Below are positions 17,596-24,111 of a DNA stretch of 64,000 nt, piece by piece (within the stretch, counting starts at the first letter, position 1; each line of letters starts with the position of its first letter). A program made the translations under genes and the position numbers. The notes below the pieces were generated by a model. That model was not told where the DNA came from. It did not search any database and was given only the letters and a program-made list of their open reading frames with translations. Source of the stretch: CAVTBT01 sp963733065 (GTDB lineage: Bacteria > Actinomycetota > Thermoleophilia > Gaiellales > Gaiellaceae); contig CAVTBT010000005.1 of assembly GCA_963733065.1 (NCBI GenBank), forward strand, positions 620,001-684,000, written 5' to 3'.

Positions 17596-18042
17596 GATCG
17601 GGTCGTCGCGCTCCACGTAGCGGTCCTCGCCCGGCATCCAGACCTCCTCCCACGTCTGCCGCGACGCTTCGCCGTCGCGGGCGACACCGCGCGCCAGCCG
17701 GAGCTCACGAGGCGCGTCCACCCAGACGCGGAGGTCGTACGCGTCGCGCAGCATGCGGTGCAGCGCGCACACGCCTTCGACGATCACGACACCGTGTGGG
17801 TGCACGACCCGCTCGCCCTCGAAGGGTCGTTGCGTGGCCCAGTCGAAGCCGTGGAACCGGGCGGTGCTGCCTGTGAGCAGGGGGTCGACGACCTCGCGGC
17901 GGATGCGGGTGAGCTCGAAGTCGGCGCCGTCCCAGAACTCGTCGGTGCCGACGATCTGCGCGCCCACGAAGCGCCGGGCAAGCGTCGTCTTCCCGGCCCC
18001 GCCGCGGCCGCCGATGCCGACCAGGTAGAGGCTCTGCCTCAT
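17515..18042 (-). CDS. Uridine-kinase-like P-loop kinase
   Basis: A 175-residue nucleoside-kinase-like protein starting MRQSLYLVGIGGRGGAGKTT, with Walker A GGRGGAGKTT. GTDEFWDGADF supplies an acidic substrate-site residue, and HPHGVVIVEGVCAL corresponds to the family strand before the lid. It is shorter than Udk (about 210), and the nucleoside substrate is not certain. TAGCGT lies 6 nt before the ATG. It overlaps pabC tail-to-tail by 81 nt and is divergent from the DUF1385 gene. Confidence 0.8.
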   Translation of the reverse strand: MRQSLYLVGIGGRGGAGKTTLARRFVGAQIVGTDEFWDGADFELTRIRREVVDPLLTGSTARFHGFDWATQRPFEGERVVHPHGVVIVEGVCALHRMLRDAYDLRVWVDAPRELRLARGVARDGEASRQTWEEVWMPGEDRYVERDDPISAAHVVVDGSGTAERGLELSGDRPER

Positions 18043-18048
18043 ATCCGA

Positions 18049-18058
18049 ACGCTACGCT
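18049..18058. promoter_or_regulatory. Overlapping divergent -10 elements between the kinase-like gene and DUF1385
   Basis: Minus-strand TAGCGT (18049-18054) is 6 nt before the kinase ATG at 18042. Plus-strand TACGCT (18053-18058) is 7 nt before the DUF1385 GTG at 18066. The two hexamers share two base pairs, so the two polymerases cannot bind at once. Confidence 0.55.
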
Positions 18059-18065
18059 CTCGGGT

Positions 18066-18842
18066 GTGACCGAGAAGGTTCGCCTGGGCGGGATGGCGCT
18101 CCAGAACGGGGTGCTCGTGCACGGCCCGACCTCATGGGGTTGCGCAGTGCGGCTCCCGGACGGGACGCTCAGGGTGGCCTCCGGCGAGAAGCCGCGGCTC
18201 GCGCCGAACGTGACGGCGCCGTTCCTGCGAGGCCCGCTGCGGCTCGCCGAGGCGTTCGCCCTCGTTCCGACGGTGCGCCGGTCGGTGCCCGAGGCACGCC
18301 TGGCCTTCGAGCGTCCCGGCGTGATGGTCGCGATCGTCGCGAGCATGGTGTCAGCTCGCGCCGTCCGCACCTCGTCTGCGTTGCGCGCGCCGACGCGTGA
18401 GCTCCTGGCGAGCCTCGTGTCCCTCGCCCCCGCCGCGATGGCGCTTCGCGGCCGCGAGCTCGCGGCGTACCACGGCGCGGAGCACGTCTCCATCGGTACG
18501 TACGAGCAGGACGGCAAGCGCGCCGCGAAAGAGCACGATCGCTGCGGAACGCACCTGGTGGGGCCGCTCCTGGTCACCTCGGCGGTGGGCGCGGCGGTCG
18601 CATCGCGCGCCCCATCCGAGGTTCGGGGCCCGGCCCGTGCCGTTGGTGCCGTCGGTGCGGTCGCAGCGGCGGTGGAGGTCTTCGCGTGGATGGATCGTCA
18701 CCGCGGCCATCCGCTCGCGCGGGCCCTGCGCCGGCCCGGCCACGAGCTGCAGGCGCGGATCGCGACGGCCGAGCCCTCGCCCGAGCAGCTCGAGGTGGCC
18801 GACGCTGCGCTGACGGCCTGCCTCGAGCGCGAGGCGTCGTGA
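18066..18842 (+). CDS. DUF1385 family membrane protein
   Basis: A 258-residue DUF1385 (YqhQ-like) protein. It opens VRLGGMALQNGVLVHGPTSW, and the family block AAYHGAEHVSIGTYE is near the middle, with a following RCGTHLVGPLLVTSAVGAAV hydrophobic stretch. The biochemical role of DUF1385 is not known; the conserved His/Glu pair hints at metal binding. GTG 18066 has a -10-like TACGCT 7 nt upstream. The stop overlaps the start of the nicotinate phosphoribosyltransferase gene (GTGA), so the pair is translated together. Confidence 0.82.
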   Translation: MTEKVRLGGMALQNGVLVHGPTSWGCAVRLPDGTLRVASGEKPRLAPNVTAPFLRGPLRLAEAFALVPTVRRSVPEARLAFERPGVMVAIVASMVSARAVRTSSALRAPTRELLASLVSLAPAAMALRGRELAAYHGAEHVSIGTYEQDGKRAAKEHDRCGTHLVGPLLVTSAVGAAVASRAPSEVRGPARAVGAVGAVAAAVEVFAWMDRHRGHPLARALRRPGHELQARIATAEPSPEQLEVADAALTACLEREAS

Positions 18843-19924
18843 GCACCACGGCAACCCGCCGCGAGCGGCTCTCGCCGGACGTCTTCGAACTGCCCGTCGA
18901 GAAGATGCGCGAGGGGTACTACACCGACGCCTACTTCAATCACACACGCGCCGCCCTGCGGGCCGACGGCCGCCACCCGCGCGTCGTGGCTCAGGTCTTC
19001 CAGAAGCGGCGAGCGGTGCTCGGCGGCATGGACGAGGCGATCGCGGTGCTGAAGCTCTGCTGCGAGCGCTGGGAGGAGCTCACGGTGCACGCGCTTCACG
19101 ACGGCGACGCGATCGAGCCGTGGGAGACCGTGATGACGATCGAGGGCGACTACACGACATTCGTGCACCTCGAGACGGTCTATCTCGGGACACTCGCGCG
19201 CAGGACGCTCGTCGCGACGAACGTGACGCGGGTGCTCGAGGCGGCGAACGGCAAGCCGGTCATCTTCATGCCCGCCCGGCACGACCACCACCGTGTGCAG
19301 ACGGGCGACGGCTATGCCGCGTACGTCGCGGGCGCCCGGCTCGGCGTCGAGATCGGAGTCACGTCCGACGCGCAGGCGTCCTGGTGGGGTGGGCGCGGCG
19401 TGGGCACGCTGCCGCACGCGCTCATCGCCGCGTACGGCGGCAATACGGTGCTCGCCGCGACCAAGTTCGCCGAGTGGGCGCCGCCGGATCTCAACATCAC
19501 GGTGCTCGTCGACTTCGAGAACGACTCCGTGTCCACCGCCGTCTCGGTGGCGCGTGCGCTCGGTCCGAGGCTGTGGGGGGTGCGCCTGGACACGTCCGGC
19601 CAGCTCGTCGATCGGTCGCTCTGGGGGCAGATGGGGGACTTCGACCCGCGCGGCGTCAACGAGGAGCTCGTGAGGATGGTTCGGGACGCACTGGACCGGG
19701 ACGGCTTCGAGCGTGTTCGCATCGTCGTCTCGGGCGGGTTCGACGTCGAGAAGATCGCCCGCTTCGAGCGTGCACACGTGCCCGTCGACGCGTACGGCGT
19801 CGGGTCGTCGCTGATTCGCGGCGAGAACGACTTCACGGCGGACGTCGTCATGACCGACGGCCGCTTCTCGGCGAAGGTCGGCCGGCGGTACCGGCCGAAC
19901 GCGCGGCTCGAAGTCGTCACCTAG
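18839..19924 (+). CDS. pncB: Nicotinate phosphoribosyltransferase
   Basis: A 361-residue NAD-salvage enzyme converting nicotinate and PRPP to nicotinate mononucleotide. Opening KMREGYYTDAYFNHTR, the central VTSDAQASWWGGRGVGTLPHALIAAYGG, abbreviated here to GVGTLPHALIAAYGG, and the phosphate-binding RIVVSGGFDVEKI and YGVGSSLI fit the family's alpha/beta barrel. This is the short actinobacterial/archaeal form. GTG 18839 overlaps the DUF1385 stop. The convergent isochorismatase-like gene could supply nicotinate if it is a nicotinamidase, but this is only a possibility. Confidence 0.88.
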   Translation: MSTTATRRERLSPDVFELPVEKMREGYYTDAYFNHTRAALRADGRHPRVVAQVFQKRRAVLGGMDEAIAVLKLCCERWEELTVHALHDGDAIEPWETVMTIEGDYTTFVHLETVYLGTLARRTLVATNVTRVLEAANGKPVIFMPARHDHHRVQTGDGYAAYVAGARLGVEIGVTSDAQASWWGGRGVGTLPHALIAAYGGNTVLAATKFAEWAPPDLNITVLVDFENDSVSTAVSVARALGPRLWGVRLDTSGQLVDRSLWGQMGDFDPRGVNEELVRMVRDALDRDGFERVRIVVSGGFDVEKIARFERAHVPVDAYGVGSSLIRGENDFTADVVMTDGRFSAKVGRRYRPNARLEVVT

Positions 19925-19977
19925 CCGAACGGCAAGCTCGTGTCGGGCCGCCCGCCTCGAGCGGCGTGCCCGCGACT

Positions 19978-20067
19978 GTGGACTCATCGGCACACGATTG
20001 GCACGACCCCGTGCCGGTCCGGTGCGAAAGCGCCGGCTACGCTCGCAGCGGGTGGCGGGTGGTTCGG
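19978..20067 (+). repeat. Structured intergenic element, copy A
   Basis: A sequence of about 90 nt that matches a second copy on the other strand at 23313-23398. It starts GTGGAC, contains GGCAC/GTGCC and a 7-bp stem CCGGTGC/GCGCCGG closed by a GAAA tetraloop, then the best-conserved block GGCTACGCTCGCAGCGGGTG. It lies between two convergent genes. No tRNA or known riboswitch was recognised. It may be a small RNA or a dispersed repeat. Confidence 0.5.
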
Positions 20068-20069
20068 TT

Positions 20070-20086
20070 CCCCACCCAGGGTGGGG
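20070..20086. terminator. Hairpin between convergent genes
   Basis: CCCCACC and GGTGGGG pair around CAG. It lies 3' of pncB and 3' of the isochorismatase-like gene, where a terminator for both strands is expected. There is no T-tract. Confidence 0.4.
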
Positions 20087-20109
20087 TGCGCTCGCCTTCC
20101 GCTTCGCCG

Positions 20110-21156
20110 CTACGCGGCGGCCGCGCGCGCGATCGTGCCGGGCCAGGTCTCGATCGGATCGGTCGACCTGACGACGTTGGCTCCCGCGGCGGCGAAGCGG
20201 GCGAACGCCGCGTCCGCCTCCTCGGTGTAGTCGACGACGCCGGGCACCACGACGGCCGAGGTGCAGTCCTCGAGCAGGTAGACCTTCTCGGCGAGCCCGC
20301 GGTCGCGAACGGTCGCGTCGTCGAGCAGATCGGCGATCGTCCAGGCGACGCAGTGGCTCTTTGCCTGTCCCGCGATGACAACGGCGTCGAAGCGCAGCAG
20401 CCGCTCGATCAGCTCCTGGTTGCGCCGCCCGAGCAGTTCCCCCTCCTGGTCGGAATCGACCTCCGGGCCGAGCACGGAGTAGTGCTCGGTGAGCGGGTTG
20501 TTGCCCTTCATCTGGACGTCAGGCTGGCTGACGCGCGCGATCGCATGGAAGAACGCAGCCTCCTCGACCGCCGAGACCAGCGCGTGCCCGACGCCCGCCC
20601 GCATCGCGTGGAACGGCCAGACCGTCAGCGCGTACTTGTCGCCTGTGGCGAGCGTCTCGACGTAGTACCGGAGGTGCGACTGCGCGTACTCCGGATCGAG
20701 GCCGAGCTCCTGGGCGACGCCCGGGTGGACGCGCCAGCGGCCGCTGTCGACGTCCTCGAGCGTGACCTGCGTGTAGGGGTCGGGATGCCGGCCCTCGACA
20801 TCGATGAGGAAGATCGGATGGAAGATCTGGAGCGCCTGATGCGTGTCCATCGTCGGCACGATCTGCGTGATTCCGGCGAGATTCCCGTAGAGGAACTCGC
20901 ACAGCCGGCGGTTGTCGTCGAGGGCGCCCGTCCCGGACCGGCCGGCGACGAAGAGCTCGAAGCCCGGCGTGCAGAAGGTGTTCTGGACGTCGACGAGCAC
21001 GACTGCCACGCGAAAGCCGTCCGCGACGGCCGGCTGGAGCGCATGTATTTCGCGCCACGCCGCTGCGTCCGCGAAGCGGGCCGCGTAGTCGACCCGGTAC
21101 AGCTCCCCGACGCGCTCGGGGTCGTAGTGCGGCGGCAGAGGGAGCGCCCCGGGCAC
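20110..21156 (-). CDS. Isochorismatase-family cysteine hydrolase
   Basis: A 348-residue member of the isochorismatase/nicotinamidase superfamily. The Asp of the catalytic triad is in VVLVDVQNTFCTPG; the nucleophilic Cys is in AKSHCVAWTIADLL. It is longer than typical nicotinamidases (about 200), with an insert between these motifs that includes HPDPYTQVTLEDV. An amidase acting on nicotinamide would fit the convergent pncB, but the insert makes this uncertain. The GTG start has TAGACT 6 nt upstream, overlapping the -10 of the divergent O-methyltransferase gene. Confidence 0.78.
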   Translation of the reverse strand: MPGALPLPPHYDPERVGELYRVDYAARFADAAAWREIHALQPAVADGFRVAVVLVDVQNTFCTPGFELFVAGRSGTGALDDNRRLCEFLYGNLAGITQIVPTMDTHQALQIFHPIFLIDVEGRHPDPYTQVTLEDVDSGRWRVHPGVAQELGLDPEYAQSHLRYYVETLATGDKYALTVWPFHAMRAGVGHALVSAVEEAAFFHAIARVSQPDVQMKGNNPLTEHYSVLGPEVDSDQEGELLGRRNQELIERLLRFDAVVIAGQAKSHCVAWTIADLLDDATVRDRGLAEKVYLLEDCTSAVVVPGVVDYTEEADAAFARFAAAGANVVRSTDPIETWPGTIARAAAA

Positions 21157-21161
21157 GCGGC

Positions 21162-21168
21162 TAGTCTA
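21162..21168. promoter_or_regulatory. Overlapping divergent -10 elements in TAGTCTA
   Basis: Plus-strand TAGTCT (21162-21167) is 8 nt before GTG 21176. Minus-strand TAGACT (21163-21168) is 6 nt before GTG 21156. Seven base pairs hold both hexamers and the two start codons are only 19 bp apart, so two leaderless transcripts would be mutually exclusive. Confidence 0.55.
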
Positions 21169-21175
21169 GGCGCCG

Positions 21176-21715
21176 GTGGAGCCCCCGCCGCTCGTCCGCC
21201 GTGCCCACGCGCTCGCCGCCGAGCTCGGCTTCACGAGATCCTGCCGTGACGAGGACGGCGGGCTCCTCCACGTGCTGGCCGGCGCGCGCGGCATTGCCCG
21301 TGCCGCCGAGATCGGCACCGGTGTCGGGGTCGGCGCTGCCTGGATCGCCTCCGCACTGCCACCAGGCGCTCCGCTCGTCACGGTCGAGTCCGATCGCGAG
21401 CTGGCGGCGGCCGCCGGAGCATTGTTCGCCGACGACGAGGACGTTCATGTGCTCGCGGGCGACTGGCGCATCCTGCTGCCCCCCGAGGCGCCCTTCGACC
21501 TCGTGTTCGTCGACGCCGCCGACGCCAAGGACGACGTCGAGACCACGCTCGGCCTGCTCTCACCGCGCGGGCTCGTGGTGCTCGACGACTTCACGCCGGG
21601 GCGGCCGGGACACGATCCGAGGCGCCTGGCCTGGCTCGGCCATGCCGAGCTGGCGGCCGTCGAGGTCTTGACGGGGCCTACATCCGCGACCATCGTGGCA
21701 GTGAGGGGGCTATGA
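21176..21715 (+). CDS. O-methyltransferase-like SAM-dependent enzyme
   Basis: A 179-residue class I methyltransferase. The SAM-binding glycine motif is AEIGTGVGVGAAWIA, the acidic loop VTVESDREL, and motif II FDLVFVDAADAKDD, with VLDDFTPG after it, typical of the catechol-O-methyltransferase-like family 3. Acceptor unknown. GTG 21176 has TAGTCT 8 nt upstream. A 13-codon frame (21712-21753) links its stop to the ftsH-like start, so both probably form one operon. Confidence 0.8.
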   Translation: MEPPPLVRRAHALAAELGFTRSCRDEDGGLLHVLAGARGIARAAEIGTGVGVGAAWIASALPPGAPLVTVESDRELAAAAGALFADDEDVHVLAGDWRILLPPEAPFDLVFVDAADAKDDVETTLGLLSPRGLVVLDDFTPGRPGHDPRRLAWLGHAELAAVEVLTGPTSATIVAVRGL

Positions 21716-21753
21716 GCATCAGCGTGCTATCGCCACGGTCGACCGATCCCTGA
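21712..21753 (+). CDS. 13-codon bridging reading frame
   Basis: Encodes MSISVLSPRSTDP. Its ATG overlaps the O-methyltransferase stop (ATGA), and its stop overlaps the ftsH-like ATG (TGATG). It fills the whole gap between the two genes. It may serve translational coupling instead of making a useful peptide. There is no independent evidence for expression. Confidence 0.35.
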   Translation: MSISVLSPRSTDP

Positions 21754-23282
21754 TGCCGGACATCGGCCACTGGCTGGACGTCCTGGACGACTACCTGCTG
21801 ACGTGGGTACCGATCATCCTCTTCGTCCTCATCATCTATCTGCTCTGGCGCACGGTGCAGTACATGCCGCGCGTCAAGCCGCAGCCCATCGACACGAGCT
21901 CGCCCGGGACTGTTGCGTGGGAGGACGTCGCCGGCGTCGACGAGGCGAAGGCGGAGCTGCAGGAGGTCGTCGACTTCCTGCGCAATCCCAGAAGGTTCGC
22001 GCTCCTCGGCGCGACCGTGCCCAAGGGGATGCTGCTCTACGGTCCACCGGGTACCGGCAAGACGCTGCTGGCGAAGGCTGTGGCGAGCGAGTCGGGCGCC
22101 AACTTCTACTCATCGAGCGCCTCTGCGTTCGTCGAGATGTTCGCCGGGCTCGGCGCGGCGCGGATCCGCAAGCTGTTCGAGGAGGCGCGGGACAACGCGC
22201 CTGCGATCGTCTTCATCGACGAGCTCGACGCGGTGGGCACGCGGCGCGTCGGCGGCAGCATGAACCGCGAGCACGACCAGACGCTGAACCAGCTCTTGGT
22301 CGAGCTGGACGGCTTCGGCGATCGCGACAACGTGATCGTCATGGGCGCTTCGAACCGGCTCCAGGACCTCGATCCCGCGCTGCTGCGGCCCGGTCGCTTC
22401 GATCGCCAGGTGAACGTCTCCGCCCCTGACCTGACCGGACGCGAGGCGATCCTCGGGGTACACACGCGCAACAAGCCGCTCGCGTCGGACGTCGACCTGA
22501 GCCTCGTGGCGCGGCAGACGGCCGGTCTGACGGGCGCCGACCTCGCGAACATCTGCAACGAGGCGGCGATCTTCGCCGGCCGCATGAAACTACAGTACGT
22601 CCGCCAGACCGACTTCGAGGCCGCGATGGAGCGGGTGATCGGCGGCCTCCAGCAGCGGCGGGTGGTCACCGAGAAGGAGAAGCGAATCCTCGCCTTCCAC
22701 GAGGCCGGTCATGCCCTGATGGCCCACTTGATGGGGGACGTGCTGCCGATCCAGAAGGTGACGATCGTCGGTCGGGGCGAGGCGCTCGGGTACGCGTACT
22801 ACCTGCCCATGGAGGAGCGCTACCTCCACACGAAGGAGGAGCTCGTCGACGTGATGAAGGTCGTGCTGGCCGGCCGGGCGGCCGAGGAGCTCGTCTTCGG
22901 CCGGGTGACGAACGGCGCGGCGAACGACCTCGAGAAGGTGACGAACATCGCGCGTTCGATGGTGTTCGAGTACGGCATGTCCGAGGTCGCGCCGTCGCGG
23001 ACGATGCGGGCCGACAATTACGCGCTCTCGGAGGAGACGAAGCGCATGCGGGACAGCGAGCAGGCGCGGCTCACCGACCACGCGTACGAGGAGGCGCAGC
23101 GCCTGCTGGAGAAGCACCGCGGCGCGCTCGACCGCCTGGCCCACGCCCTCCTCGAGAAGGAGACGCTCGGCCGCGACGAGCTGCTGACGCTCTTCTCGGA
23201 CGTCCAGCCGGAGTCGCGTGCCGCGGAGACGGTGGGCACGGTCCGGGTGCTGCCCGCGACCGCGACTGACGTCTCGCCCTGA
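21753..23282 (+). CDS. ftsH: FtsH-like ATP-dependent zinc metalloprotease
   Basis: A 509-residue membrane AAA+ protease. One hydrophobic segment near residues 17-32 (WVPIILFVLIIYLLW) anchors it. Walker A GPPGTGKT, Walker B IVFIDELDAVGT, the second region of homology DPALLRPGRFDRQV and zinc site HEAGH follow; a second acidic ligand is expected in NGAANDLEKVT. Classic FtsH is about 610-650 residues with two membrane helices and an external domain between them; that domain is missing here. It probably degrades membrane proteins, perhaps as a specialised paralogue. Its start is coupled to the preceding mini-frame. Confidence 0.9.
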   Translation: MPDIGHWLDVLDDYLLTWVPIILFVLIIYLLWRTVQYMPRVKPQPIDTSSPGTVAWEDVAGVDEAKAELQEVVDFLRNPRRFALLGATVPKGMLLYGPPGTGKTLLAKAVASESGANFYSSSASAFVEMFAGLGAARIRKLFEEARDNAPAIVFIDELDAVGTRRVGGSMNREHDQTLNQLLVELDGFGDRDNVIVMGASNRLQDLDPALLRPGRFDRQVNVSAPDLTGREAILGVHTRNKPLASDVDLSLVARQTAGLTGADLANICNEAAIFAGRMKLQYVRQTDFEAAMERVIGGLQQRRVVTEKEKRILAFHEAGHALMAHLMGDVLPIQKVTIVGRGEALGYAYYLPMEERYLHTKEELVDVMKVVLAGRAAEELVFGRVTNGAANDLEKVTNIARSMVFEYGMSEVAPSRTMRADNYALSEETKRMRDSEQARLTDHAYEEAQRLLEKHRGALDRLAHALLEKETLGRDELLTLFSDVQPESRAAETVGTVRVLPATATDVSP

Positions 23283-23312
23283 CATGTCCCGTGCCTCGCG
23301 CGACGGGGCACC

Positions 23313-23398
23313 CCGAACCCACCACCCGCTGCGAGCCTAGCCAGCGCGAACGCACGCATGGCACGCACGGTGTGCCGGGTGCGTGACGATCCGTCCAC
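23313..23398 (-). repeat. Structured intergenic element, copy B
   Basis: The minus strand here aligns along its length with 19978-20067. Shared parts include GTGGAC, the GGCAC/GTGCC stem, and GCTCGCAGCGGGTGG. It lies between ftsH and mce, transcribed (if at all) against both. The longest exact block is GCTCGCAGCGGGTGG. Confidence 0.5.
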
Positions 23399-23429
23399 GG
23401 GTGCCCGCTCCCAGCCGGAGGCCGGTCGC

Positions 23430-23435
23430 TAGCAT
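23430..23435 (+). promoter_or_regulatory. Candidate -10 element of mce (leaderless)
   Basis: TAGCAT lies 7 nt before GTG 23443. The spacing is the same as for the other leaderless candidates. It would make mce independent of the upstream ftsH-like gene. Confidence 0.5.
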
Positions 23436-23442
23436 CGCGTGC

Positions 23443-23847
23443 GTGGTCGCGCGCGGCATCCACCACCTCGGCGTTGCCGTCGCCGATCTCGACGACGCGC
23501 TCGCGACGTACGAGCGGCTCTTCGATGCGCGCATCGAGCATCGCGCGAGCGTGCCGGAGCAGGGCGTCGAGGCGGCGGCCGTGCTGGTCGGCTCGAGTCT
23601 CGTGGAGCTGCTCGCACCCACCGGCGACGACACCCCGGTCGGCCGGTTCCTCGCCAGCCGCGGGCCCGGCATGCACCACGTCGCCTACGAGGTCGACGAC
23701 GTCGGCGACGCCCTCCGCGATCTCGCGACGTCGGGTGCGCAGCTGATCGACGAGGTGCCACGCACCGGCCTGTTCGGGCTGGAGGTTGCGTTCGTCCATC
23801 CTGACGCCGTCCACGGCGTCCTCTCGGAGGTGGTGTCCGGTGGCTGA
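23443..23847 (+). CDS. mce: Methylmalonyl-CoA epimerase
   Basis: A 134-residue VOC-fold protein that interconverts (2S)- and (2R)-methylmalonyl-CoA. Metal-binding His are in GIHHLGVAV and GMHHVAYEV, with a Glu pair expected in GLEVAFVHP and GVEAAAV. It links propionyl-CoA to succinyl-CoA, the same route fed by the mmsA product, though the genes are 19 kb apart. GTG 23443 places the conserved HHLGVAV close to the N-terminus and has TAGCAT 7 nt upstream. Confidence 0.88.
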   Translation: MVARGIHHLGVAVADLDDALATYERLFDARIEHRASVPEQGVEAAAVLVGSSLVELLAPTGDDTPVGRFLASRGPGMHHVAYEVDDVGDALRDLATSGAQLIDEVPRTGLFGLEVAFVHPDAVHGVLSEVVSGG

Positions 23848-24067
23848 GACCGACTCGGTGCGGATCGAGATCGGCTTCGATGGGGGCCAGATCATGAGCG
23901 CCCTCGTGACGGCGGAGGGAGCTGACCAGCTCGAGCGCGCCCTGCGCGACGACGGCGCGCCGCTCCTGGCGATCGACGCGAACGACGGCCGGTACACGAT
24001 CGTGCTGCGGCGGGTCGTCTATCTGAAGCGGTTCGCGCGCGAGTCGGCAGTCGGGTTCGGGCTCTGA
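23840..24067 (+). CDS. Small hypothetical protein
   Basis: A 75-residue protein with an 8-nt overlap with mce. It has alternating beta-strand-like parts (VRIEIGFDGGQIMSALV, YTIVLRRVVYLKR) and no Cys, signal or membrane segment. The family is not recognised. The overlap suggests joint expression with mce, but no function can be given. Confidence 0.6.
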   Translation: MAETDSVRIEIGFDGGQIMSALVTAEGADQLERALRDDGAPLLAIDANDGRYTIVLRRVVYLKRFARESAVGFGL

Positions 24068-24111
24068 CCCCGTCTCGCTTAGCGCCCGGTCGCTGAGGGA
24101 ACTCCGGAGCG

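Noticed and set aside
20040..20086. tRNA T-arm-like GGTTCGGTTCC near element A
   Set aside because: There is no acceptor stem, anticodon arm or CCA end, and spacing does not fit a tRNA.
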